Origin: an uncultured Hyphomicrobiales bacterium
Lineage (GTDB): Bacteria; Pseudomonadota; Alphaproteobacteria; Rhizobiales; Beijerinckiaceae
Reading direction: 5' to 3'
DNA: 32,003 bases
NCBI GenBank assembly: GCA_903877935.1
Contig: CAIRGA010000088.1
Span: 1-32,003, forward strand
This document shows, one piece after another, positions 1-6,686 of this stretch. The notes under the pieces are model-generated. The model ran no database searches, had not been told where the DNA came from, and saw only the letters and a program-made list of their open reading frames with translations. Each line of letters opens with the position of its first letter. Within the stretch, counting starts at the first letter, position 1. The position numbers were made by a program, and so were the translations under genes.

Positions 1-44
1 AAACATGAACAGTCCCTTCGCGCTCTCAATTTGCGAGATTATTA

Positions 45-62
45 GCTAGCATCTTTGCTGGC
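45..62 (+). terminator. Weak hairpin upstream of cysS
   Basis: GCTAGCA and TGCTGGC pair around a TCTT loop (one G-U pair), and a TTTTTC run follows at about 71-76. It could end a gene lying left of the window. The intervening CGGGGCCG makes it a poor intrinsic terminator, so this is tentative. The rest of bases 1-127 shows no supportable gene; a Shine-Dalgarno-like AGGA sits just before cysS. Confidence 0.25.
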
Positions 63-127
63 CGGGGCCGTTTTTCTCTTGATTTCAGAGCGAAGGTTTC
101 CGATAGCCAGCCAAGGCAGGAAAACCC

Positions 128-1591
128 ATGTCACTGACGCTCTACAACACACTCACCCGCAAGAAAGAGCCCTTCACGCCGATCGATGCGGCGAATGTAC
201 GGATGTATGTCTGCGGCCCGACGGTCTATGACTTTGCCCATATCGGCAATGCCCGTCCGGTGATTGTGTTTGATGTGCTGTTTCGCCTGTTGCGGCATCT
301 CTACGGCGAGAGCCATGTGACCTATGTCCGCAACATCACCGATGTGGACGACAAGATTAATGACCGCGCGGCGCGGGATTATCCCGATATGGCGCTCAAT
401 GATGCCATCCGCAAAGTAACCGAAAGCACGGCTAAGCAGTTTCATGCCGATGTCGCAGCGCTTGGTTGCTTGCCGCCGACGGTGGAGCCGCGCGCGACCG
501 AGAATATTTCGGAGATGGTGGGCATCATCAATCGGTTGATTGGCAATGGCCATGCCTACATCGCGAAAGGCGAGCAGGGCCGCGAAGTGCTGTTTGAAGT
601 AAGCTCCATGCCGGCTTACGGCGCGTTATCGAACCGCAAGCTCGACGAGCAGATTGAAGGCGCACGCGTGGCGGTGGAAGCCCATAAGCGCCATGCGGCG
701 GATTTTGTGTTGTGGAAAGAGTCCTCGCCGTCTGAGCCCGGTTGGGAGGGTGCGTTTGAGGAGGGTGGCGCGGCGGTGTCAATTTATGGCCGCCCCGGCT
801 GGCATATTGAGTGCTCGGCCATGAGCCATCGCTATTTGGGTGAGATTTTTGATATCCATGGCGGCGGGATTGATCTGGTGTTTCCCCATCATGAGAACGA
901 GATCGCGCAGTCCTGCTGCGCTTTTGGCCATGATGTGATGGCGAAGGTTTGGATGCATAACGGGTTCTTACAGGTGGAAGGACAGAAGATGTCCAAGAGC
1001 TTGGGGAATTTTGTGACCATCAACGAGTTGTTGGCATCCCATAAATTCGGCGGGCGTTCATGGCCCGGCGAGGTGCTGCGCCTTGCGATGTTGAAGACGC
1101 ATTATCGGCAGCCGATTGATTTTACGGTTAAGGCGCTGGAAGAGGCGGAAAAGACGCTAGCCAATTGGGCAGAATTGGCAGGGCGCCATCATGTTTCGCT
1201 AACGTCCGGTCCAGTCGAGCCAGCATTGCGTGATGCGTTGTGCGATGATTTAAACACCGCATCCGCGTTTGCCGTATTGTCGGATCTCGCCCGTAAGGCG
1301 AAGGTCAATTCACACGATGCCCAACAGCTTGTGTATTGTGCGGAATTCTTGGGATTGAATACAAAGCATTGGTTTTCTAATTCCGATGTAACGGAGGCGA
1401 TGGCTGATCGTGATCCGGCGTGGGTGAACACCATTACTTCGCTCATCGAAGCCCGCATCGAAGCGCGCCGCACCAAAAACTTCGCTGAATCGGATCGTAT
1501 CCGCGATGAGCTTGTAGCCATGGGCATTCAGCTTAAAGATGGCAAGGATGCCGAGGGCAATCCCACGACGACGTGGGAGTTCAAGCGATGA
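128..1591 (+). CDS. cysS: Cysteinyl-tRNA synthetase
   Basis: Charges tRNA-Cys with cysteine in the cytoplasm; a class I aminoacyl-tRNA synthetase. The 487-residue product is normal length for the family. The HIGH-type motif reads AHIGNARP (about residues 37-44) and the KMSKS motif is intact (about 287-291). Zinc-site residues are recognisable: Cys29 in VCGPTVYD, the Cys in ECSAMSH, and HHENEIAQS. The ATG is preceded by AGGA at a good distance. The last ten codons ([10 protein letters not shown]) sit on a DNA hairpin (TCCCACG-ACGA-CGTGGGA), and this 3' end occurs again, slightly diverged, 188 bases downstream beyond a palindromic repeat. The enzyme looks intact. Confidence 0.98.
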   Translation: MSLTLYNTLTRKKEPFTPIDAANVRMYVCGPTVYDFAHIGNARPVIVFDVLFRLLRHLYGESHVTYVRNITDVDDKINDRAARDYPDMALNDAIRKVTESTAKQFHADVAALGCLPPTVEPRATENISEMVGIINRLIGNGHAYIAKGEQGREVLFEVSSMPAYGALSNRKLDEQIEGARVAVEAHKRHAADFVLWKESSPSEPGWEGAFEEGGAAVSIYGRPGWHIECSAMSHRYLGEIFDIHGGGIDLVFPHHENEIAQSCCAFGHDVMAKVWMHNGFLQVEGQKMSKSLGNFVTINELLASHKFGGRSWPGEVLRLAMLKTHYRQPIDFTVKALEEAEKTLANWAELAGRHHVSLTSGPVEPALRDALCDDLNTASAFAVLSDLARKAKVNSHDAQQLVYCAEFLGLNTKHWFSNSDVTEAMADRDPAWVNTITSLIEARIEARRTKNFAESDRIRDELVAMGIQLKDGKDAEGNPTTTWEFKR

Positions 1592-1779
1592 ATAAAAAAG
1601 GTTTAGCTGCTCCCCTCTCCCTGAGGGAGAGGGTGGCTGCGGAGCAGACGGGTGAGGGTCTGGCGGTAAACGCGTTGGGCTCTAGTCCCTCATCCGTCGC
1701 CTTTGGCGACACCTTCTCCCGGCCGGGAGAAGGAAGATCGTTGCGTAATCCCACCACCACGTGGGAGGTAAAGCGATGA
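1557..1779 (+). repeat. Direct repeat of the cysS 3' end flanking a repeat element
   Basis: Bases 1557-1591 (the last codons and stop of cysS) recur at 1745-1779 with 30 of 35 positions identical by my count. The second copy would encode NPTTTWEVKR plus stop, but out of frame with cysS. Both copies contain the self-complementary TCCCAC...GTGGGA. They bracket the palindromic repeat at about 1611-1733, like a long target duplication or the trace of recombination between repeats. Confidence 0.75.
1611..1733. repeat. Dispersed palindromic intergenic repeat, type A
   Basis: The left arm (CCCTCTCCCTGAGGGAGAGGG, then GACGGGTGAGGG) and the right arm (CCCTCATCCGTCG, then CCTTCTCCCGGCCGGGAGAAGG) form an imperfect inverted repeat around about 28 bases. 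Each arm also folds on itself. Translated, it gives the PLSLRERVA...TGEG string familiar from non-coding repeats in many proteobacterial genomes. The arms are seen in the sequence; calling it a dispersed family rests on general knowledge, as no second copy is in this window. Confidence 0.7.
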
Positions 1780-1794
1780 GTGCTTACTCTTTCT

Positions 1795-1882
1795 CCGTCA
1801 TTGCGAGGAGCAAAGCGACGAAGCAACCCAGGGCTTTTCTTTGCTATCAGCTGGGTTGCTTCGCCTTCGCTCGCAATGACGG
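1795..1882. repeat. Dispersed palindromic intergenic repeat, type B
   Basis: CCGTCATTGCGAG...GAAGCAACCCAG and its near-perfect reverse complement CTGGGTTGCTTCG...CTCGCAATGACGG form a hairpin of about 88 bases. This is the widespread CGTCATTGCGAG / GAAGCAATCCAG class of intergenic palindrome. In another frame it reads SLRGAKRRSNP, a common false ORF. It lies 21 bases before the GNAT start, so any promoter for that gene is inside it, overlaps it, or lies further upstream. Confidence 0.8.
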
Positions 1883-1903
1883 GTTTAATATGCGGGGTGC
1901 TCT

Positions 1904-2422
1904 ATGATCCTCTCGGCAACTCCAAAATGGTCCGCGCCTGCGCTTCGGCCCTACTTACCAAAGGACCTTGCGATTTTGCTTCGCATTGTGCGGGCGAGTA
2001 TTGAGCAATTGGCAGCGGAAGATTATTCGGAAAATCAAATCAAAGCATGGATCGAAGCTTTCGATGATGAGCCTGCTTTTGCCAAGCGGTTAGAGAGCGG
2101 ATTAACGCTTGTTGCAACGCTTGAAGGCTTGCCAGCGGGTTTTATCGCGTTGAAGGGTAAGGACCAGATTGACCTATTATACGTTGCTCCGGGCGTTGCG
2201 CGTCGCGGTGTTGCGACAACGCTCGTCGATGCCATTGAAAAACTCACACAAGCGCGTGGTGTAACCGCATTGCAGGTTGATGCCAGCGATTGTGCTGTGC
2301 CGCTCTTTTCACTGAGAGGCTATGAGCCGCAACGGCGCAGCAGCGTATCGCTCGGCGATGAGTGGCTTGCCAATACTTCGATGACCAAAACCTTTGGCGC
2401 TTCTCCTGCGCCGACCCACTGA
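1904..2422 (+). CDS. GNAT-family N-acetyltransferase
   Basis: Probable acetyl-CoA-dependent acetyltransferase of unknown substrate. The 172-residue product has the GNAT order: a variable N-terminal helical half, the strand LVATLEGLPAGFIALKG, then DLLYVAPGVARRGVATTLVDAI, whose R-R-G-V-A is the acetyl-CoA pyrophosphate loop (Q/R-x-x-G-x-G/A). The C-terminal LFSLRGYEPQ matches the usual end of the fold (Y..xGF/Y). The ATG at 1904 is the first reasonable start, but it follows a repeat, so the first dozen residues (MILSATPKWSAP) may have been reshaped by repeat insertion. It ends 6 bases before the TTG that could begin cimA, suggesting joint transcription. Substrate cannot be inferred. Confidence 0.88.
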   Translation: MILSATPKWSAPALRPYLPKDLAILLRIVRASIEQLAAEDYSENQIKAWIEAFDDEPAFAKRLESGLTLVATLEGLPAGFIALKGKDQIDLLYVAPGVARRGVATTLVDAIEKLTQARGVTALQVDASDCAVPLFSLRGYEPQRRSSVSLGDEWLANTSMTKTFGASPAPTH

Positions 2423-2434
2423 TAGGCCTTGACC

Positions 2435-4027
2435 ATGACGGATCGTCTTTATCTTTTCGACACAACTTTGCGTGACGGCGCTCAGACGACGGGTGTTGAT
2501 TTCTCGCTTGAAGACAAGATCCAGATCGCCTCCATGCTCGATGGTCTGGGCATCGATTATGTTGAGGGCGGATATCCGGGGGCAAACCCTATGGATACAG
2601 AATTCTTCTCGAAAAAGCGCACAAAGAAAGCGCGTTTCACGGCCTTTGGCATGACGAAAAAAATCGGTCGCTCAGTTGCCAATGATCCGGGCATTGCGGG
2701 GCTTTTAGCATCTCAAAGCGATGCGATTTGTTTCGTCGGTAAAGCGTGGGATTATCAGGTACGCGTAGCGCTTGAAGCCTCGCTTGAGGATAATCTCGAC
2801 TCGGTGCGGGAAAGCATTGCCGCTGTTTTAGCCGCAGGCCGCGAGACCATGCTCGATTGCGAGCATTTTTTCGATGGCTATAAAGCCAATCCCGATTATG
2901 CGTTACAGGTTGCCAAGGCCGCTTATGAAGCAGGCGCGCGGTGGGTTGTGTTATGTGACACCAATGGCGGTACGCTGCCCCATGAAGTGGAACGCATTGT
3001 CGGTGAGGTCGCAAAGCATATCCCGGGCTCGCATCTTGGTATTCATGCGCATGATGATACCGGGCAGGCGGTTGCTAATTCGTTTGCTGCGGTAAGAGCG
3101 GGGGCAAGGCACATTCAGGGCACGTTGAATGGGTTGGGCGAGCGGTGTGGCAACGCCAATCTTGCGACCATCATTCCAACCTTGAAATTAAAATCTGAAT
3201 TTGCGAATTTTGTTTCGACCAGCATAAGCGACGAAGCCTTGAAAAGTTTGACGCAGGTCTCGCGCGCCTTAGATGAAATTTTAAACCGCTCGCCCAATCG
3301 CCACGCGCCTTATGTCGGGGCGTCGGCATTCGCGACAAAGGCAGGTATCCATGCTTCTGCGGTGATGAAAGACCCGCATACCTATGAACATGTGGTGCCG
3401 GAAAGTGTGGGTAATCGGCGTAAGGTGTTGGTGTCGGATCAAGCCGGCCGTTCGAATATTTTAGCCGAATTAGAACGCCTCGGCATTGAGGCTAAAAAGG
3501 ACGATCATCGTATTTCGCGATTGCTTGAAGAAGTTAAAGAACGCGAAGGATTGGGGTATTCCTATGAAGGCGCCGATGCGAGTTTCTTTTTGTTGGCGCA
3601 GCGAATTTTGGGCGAGGTGCCGGAGTTTTTCCGCGTGCAACGTTTCAGTGTGAATGTCGAGCGCCGCTTTTCGGATGATGGCGATACGGAGACGATTGCT
3701 GAAGCCTTTGTAAAGGTCGATGTCGATGGCGAAACATTTATTTCAGCCGCCGAAGGCAATGGTCCGGTGAATGCGCTCGATCTCGCTTTGCGCAAAGATT
3801 TGGGCAAGTACCAAACCTATATCAAGGATCTGGAACTTGTCGATTATAAGGTTCGTATTTTCCAAGGCGGATCGGATGCGGTGACGCGTGTGCTTGTCGA
3901 AACAGCGGATGAGACGGGCGAGCGTTGGACAACCGTGGGCGTCAGCGGCAATATCATCGACGCCTCTTTCCAGGCCTTGAGTGACTCGATTACCTATAAG
4001 CTGGTGCGGAGTGGGGCTAGGGCTTAG
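2435..4027 (+). CDS. cimA: (R)-citramalate synthase
   Basis: Condenses pyruvate and acetyl-CoA to citramalate, feeding isoleucine (2-oxobutyrate) synthesis without threonine. It belongs to the HMG-CoA lyase-like/LeuA superfamily. The metal-binding DTTLRDGAQ motif is at about residues 9-17 and the second motif HAHDDTGQAVANS follows in the TIM barrel. The C-terminal part (SVNVERRFSDDG...) fits a LeuA-type regulatory domain. Length (about 530 residues) suits the CimA type rather than homocitrate synthase or short HMG-CoA lyases. The ORF track begins at an in-frame TTG (2429); I prefer the ATG six bases later. A LeuA paralogue of the same length class is the main alternative and is less likely. 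Confidence 0.92.
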   Translation: MTDRLYLFDTTLRDGAQTTGVDFSLEDKIQIASMLDGLGIDYVEGGYPGANPMDTEFFSKKRTKKARFTAFGMTKKIGRSVANDPGIAGLLASQSDAICFVGKAWDYQVRVALEASLEDNLDSVRESIAAVLAAGRETMLDCEHFFDGYKANPDYALQVAKAAYEAGARWVVLCDTNGGTLPHEVERIVGEVAKHIPGSHLGIHAHDDTGQAVANSFAAVRAGARHIQGTLNGLGERCGNANLATIIPTLKLKSEFANFVSTSISDEALKSLTQVSRALDEILNRSPNRHAPYVGASAFATKAGIHASAVMKDPHTYEHVVPESVGNRRKVLVSDQAGRSNILAELERLGIEAKKDDHRISRLLEEVKEREGLGYSYEGADASFFLLAQRILGEVPEFFRVQRFSVNVERRFSDDGDTETIAEAFVKVDVDGETFISAAEGNGPVNALDLALRKDLGKYQTYIKDLELVDYKVRIFQGGSDAVTRVLVETADETGERWTTVGVSGNIIDASFQALSDSITYKLVRSGARA

Positions 4028-4028
4028 A

Positions 4029-4061
4029 ATAATATGCAATCATTTTTTGATTGCATATTAT
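4029..4061. promoter_or_regulatory. Perfect 14-bp inverted repeat, probable hicAB operator
   Basis: ATAATATGCAATCA and TGATTGCATATTAT are exact reverse complements separated by TTTT(T), directly after the cimA stop and 24 bases before hicA. The right arm contains TATTAT, a possible -10 element, so a protein bound here would block hicA transcription. HicB-type antitoxins with a ribbon-helix-helix domain commonly bind palindromes upstream of their operon. As a terminator it is unconvincing because the stem is AT-rich. Confidence 0.6.
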
Positions 4062-4085
4062 GACTAACTATGGTTAAGGTCTGTG

Positions 4086-4340
4086 ATGAACGCGCGCCAC
4101 CGTAAGACGCTTGCCGCCATCTTTGCCACGCCGACACGGGCTTCGCTGGAATGGAGCGATATTGAGGCCGTTTTGATTGCCGTAGGCTGTCGGGTGATTG
4201 AGGGGGCAGGCTCTCGAGTCCGGTTTGAAAAGAATGGATTAGTTGCGATGTTCCATCGTCCCCATCCTGAAAAGGAAGCCAAGCGATATCAGGTGCGCGA
4301 TGCCAGGGAATATTTGTCAAAGTTAGGGGTAAAGCCATGA
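4086..4340 (+). CDS. hicA: HicA-like toxin of a type II toxin-antitoxin pair
   Basis: HicA toxins are small mRNA interferases with a double-stranded RNA-binding-like fold. This 84-residue product shows the pattern WSDIEAVLIAVGCRVIEGAGSRVRF...FHRPHPEK, then YQVRDAREYLSKLGV, close to the family layout. The motif that is Gly-Ser-His in classical HicA reads Gly-Ser-Arg here, so the usual catalytic histidine is missing. The ORF track starts at a GTG (4083); I chose the ATG at 4086 because AAGG lies about seven bases upstream. Its stop overlaps the hicB start (ATGA), typical of translational coupling. It may be a HicA variant subgroup with altered activity. No experimental toxicity is implied. Confidence 0.8.
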   Translation: MNARHRKTLAAIFATPTRASLEWSDIEAVLIAVGCRVIEGAGSRVRFEKNGLVAMFHRPHPEKEAKRYQVRDAREYLSKLGVKP

Positions 4341-4687
4341 GTATTGTAAGCTATAAAGGCTATATGGCACGCGTGGAATTTGATGCCGAGGATGAGCTTT
4401 TTGTCGGTCGCATTGCCAATATTGATGATGTGATTGGCTTTCACGCCGATAGTGTGAAGGGTCTTAAAAAGGCATTTCATGATGCCGTGGATGATTATCT
4501 TGCAACCTGCGCTAGAGCAGGCAAAGCACCCGATAAACCCTATTCGGGCAATTTGATGTTACGCGTTCCACCCGCTGTTCATGCGCGAGCGGCACTTGCA
4601 GCTAAGCTCTCGGGGCAAAGCATGAATGAGTGGAGTGCGGATATTCTTGGTGCAGCGGCTGAGCGTTTTTTGAAATCACCAGCGTGA
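4337..4687 (+). CDS. hicB: HicB-like antitoxin
   Basis: Predicted antitoxin and autoregulator partnering the upstream HicA-like protein. In 116 residues it has the HicB N-terminal degenerate RNase H-like fold (YKGYMARVEFDAEDELFVGRIANIDDVIGFHADSVKGLKKAFHDAVDDYL) and a C-terminal ribbon-helix-helix segment (NLMLRVPPAVHARAALAAKLSGQSMNEWSADIL) of the Arc/MetJ type. The order, toxin first and antitoxin second with a 4-base overlap, is standard for hicAB. The RHH part would be the domain that binds the upstream palindrome. It ends 4 bases before the convergent LOG-family gene, with no room for a terminator between them. Confidence 0.88.
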   Translation: MSIVSYKGYMARVEFDAEDELFVGRIANIDDVIGFHADSVKGLKKAFHDAVDDYLATCARAGKAPDKPYSGNLMLRVPPAVHARAALAAKLSGQSMNEWSADILGAAAERFLKSPA

Positions 4688-4691
4688 CGGT

Positions 4692-5291
4692 TTAAAGTCT
4701 CTCGGCGACCCTTTCGCTCATGCCATGGGCCGGTGTGAGCGCTAATTTTGATTGGATCATCGGCACAATATCTTCGGCCTTTTCAGCGACGAGATAATTC
4801 ACATCAAAGCCATGCCGAATGAATTCGGTTTCGCGCATATGGGCAAAGAGGCTTAAGAGTGGCCGCCAAAACCCGTTGATGTCGGCAACCAGAATAGGCT
4901 TCGTATGGCGGCCGAGCTGTGCCCAAGTGAGCTGTTCAACCAATTCTTCGAGCGTGCCGACACCGCCGGGTAAAGCCACAAAAGCGTCCGCTTTATCAAA
5001 CATCAATTGCTTGCGGGTATGCATATCAGGCACGACGATCATCTCGTCGGCATCTTTGAGCATCACTTCGCGGTCTTTGAGAAAATCGGGAATGATACCG
5101 GTTACCAAGCCACCATTGTCGATCACGGCGCGCGCGACCGTTCCCATTAATCCGGTATTGCCGCCGCCATAAACGAGGCGAACTCCCAATTGTGCCATGG
5201 TTTGGCCGAGGATAATGGCTGATTTTTCGAATGCGGGATCGGATCCGTTGCCCGAGCCGCAATAAACGCAAAGGGATGTAAGTTTGTTCAT
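4692..5291 (-). CDS. LOG-family nucleoside 5'-monophosphate phosphoribohydrolase
   Basis: LOG/TIGR00730 proteins cleave nucleoside monophosphates to free base plus ribose 5-phosphate; in plants they activate cytokinins. The 199-residue product has a Rossmann-like start (VYCGSGNG), YGGGNTGLMG (41-50), MHTRK (90-94) and the diagnostic PGGVGTLEE (108-116). The ORF track extends to 5327, but MNKLTSLCVYCGSG starting at 5291 matches the family N-terminus, so I use that ATG. These proteins are often mis-annotated as lysine decarboxylases; no PLP motif is present. The physiological substrate (AMP recycling, cytokinin-like bases or other) cannot be told from sequence. Confidence 0.9.
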   Translation of the reverse strand: MNKLTSLCVYCGSGNGSDPAFEKSAIILGQTMAQLGVRLVYGGGNTGLMGTVARAVIDNGGLVTGIIPDFLKDREVMLKDADEMIVVPDMHTRKQLMFDKADAFVALPGGVGTLEELVEQLTWAQLGRHTKPILVADINGFWRPLLSLFAHMRETEFIRHGFDVNYLVAEKAEDIVPMIQSKLALTPAHGMSERVAERL

Positions 5292-5411
5292 AAAAGTTTT
5301 TTCGCACTGCAATAGAGAGAGCGTCAAGAGTGATTACGGGCGGATGTAGCGATTCTTGCCGATTCGTGTTTCATTATGGAAAATAGGCGAAAAAGGGTAG
5401 GGACTGGTTGA

Positions 5412-6548
5412 ATGAAAAAGTGGCTCTTGCTTGGTTCAGCAGCTGTGCTGCTCATTGGAATTCTTGCCTATCTGAATGTTTCATTGAAACCGAATGTAGT
5501 GGCTGAAAAGCCCGTTGCCGAAGCTGCCCCATCTACGCCCCCGGCGGAGCAGCCGATTGCTACGGCCCCCACCATTACCCCACCCAGTTTTGATATTGTC
5601 CGCGTTGAGCCGACAGGTGAAATGGTCATTGGTGGCCGGGGGGAGCCGGGCTCGGAAATGACGTTGCTCAGCGATGGCAAGTTGTTTGATGCTGCAAAAG
5701 TCGCATCAAACGGACAATTTGCGATGGTACCGAAGCCCTTGGCGCCGGGCCCGCATAGTTTAACGCTTTCGATGAAATTACCGGATGGTCAGACGATTCA
5801 ATCCACGCAGAATGTTGCAGTTGATGTGCCTGAGACGAAAAAGGGTCCCTTGCTGGTGGCAAAGACCGAAGCCGGAAAGCCCACGCAAATTTTAACGCAG
5901 AACACTCCGGAGGCTACGACTCAGGGTGCTACAGCCAAAGCAGGCGGGGCCGATCCCGCCAATGCAGCGCAAGCCACGTCGACAAAGACGCCAGAACCGG
6001 TCAATGGCCGTGCGATTGTCGCGATTACGGTTGTCGAGGCCGAGGATACAGGCACGCTCTATGCTGCGGGCAAGGCTGCGGCGGGGGCAAGTGTGCGGCT
6101 TTATTTGAACGATACGTATCTCGCGACGGCGGATGTCGGGCCGGATGCGGCCTGGTCTCTTAAAATAGCCAAAGGCGTTGTGCCGGGGCACTATAAAGTC
6201 CGCGTGGATGATGTCGATCCGGCAACGGGCAAGGTTTTTTCACGCGCCGAAGTGAATTTTGATTTTGCTGCAAAAATTGCTGAAACGGTAGCTGCGCAAA
6301 CAGCTCCTGCTGTTGCGCCATCGTCGGCGGCACCAGCCGCTGCCACAGCCGCTAAAGCAGCCATTGTGGTTGATTCGATTGAGACCGCCACTGTTGCCCG
6401 CGGCGATAGCCTCTGGCGGATCAGCCGTAAGACCTATGGCTCGGGTTATCGTTATACGGTGATCCACGAGGCCAATCAGGAGCAGATTCGCGATCCGGAC
6501 TTGATTTATCCGGGGCAAATCTTCGTTCTTCCAAAATTAAATCAGTGA
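5412..6548 (+). CDS. Membrane-anchored LysM-domain protein
   Basis: A 378-residue envelope protein: one N-terminal membrane segment or uncleaved signal (WLLLGSAAVLLIGILAYL, about 3-20), a Pro/Ala-rich linker, and two similar beta-rich segments (FDIVRVEPTGEMVIGGRGEPGSEMTLL and VVEAEDTGTLYAAGKAAAGASVRLYL) that look like Ig-like modules. A low-complexity Ala/Pro/Thr spacer leads to a C-terminal LysM domain (ATVARGDSLWRISRKTYGSGYRYTVI...IYPGQIFVLP). LysM domains bind peptidoglycan glycan chains, so the protein probably links inner membrane and cell wall. Proteins with this plan are common in Hyphomicrobiales but their role is unsettled. The ATG follows GGTTG without a strong Shine-Dalgarno. Confidence 0.85.
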   Translation: MKKWLLLGSAAVLLIGILAYLNVSLKPNVVAEKPVAEAAPSTPPAEQPIATAPTITPPSFDIVRVEPTGEMVIGGRGEPGSEMTLLSDGKLFDAAKVASNGQFAMVPKPLAPGPHSLTLSMKLPDGQTIQSTQNVAVDVPETKKGPLLVAKTEAGKPTQILTQNTPEATTQGATAKAGGADPANAAQATSTKTPEPVNGRAIVAITVVEAEDTGTLYAAGKAAAGASVRLYLNDTYLATADVGPDAAWSLKIAKGVVPGHYKVRVDDVDPATGKVFSRAEVNFDFAAKIAETVAAQTAPAVAPSSAAPAAATAAKAAIVVDSIETATVARGDSLWRISRKTYGSGYRYTVIHEANQEQIRDPDLIYPGQIFVLPKLNQ

Positions 6549-6686
6549 ATTTGCACCTGCGCATGGAAAATTCTTCTCTCGCGGGTTGAACCTTTCGTCC
6601 GATTGACGCATCTGTCCCATAGGCACGGCGGATCACTGGTGTGATTAGGCCGCTTATGTGCGTTTGCTGCGTGATCAGGATATCTA

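Noticed and set aside
1573-1779. ORF ending with the second NPTTTWEVKR
   Set aside because: It is a read-through of the palindromic repeat into the duplicated cysS tail; not a gene.
1780-2004. ORF reading LRGAKRRSNP
   Set aside because: This string is the usual translation of the type B intergenic palindrome, not a protein.
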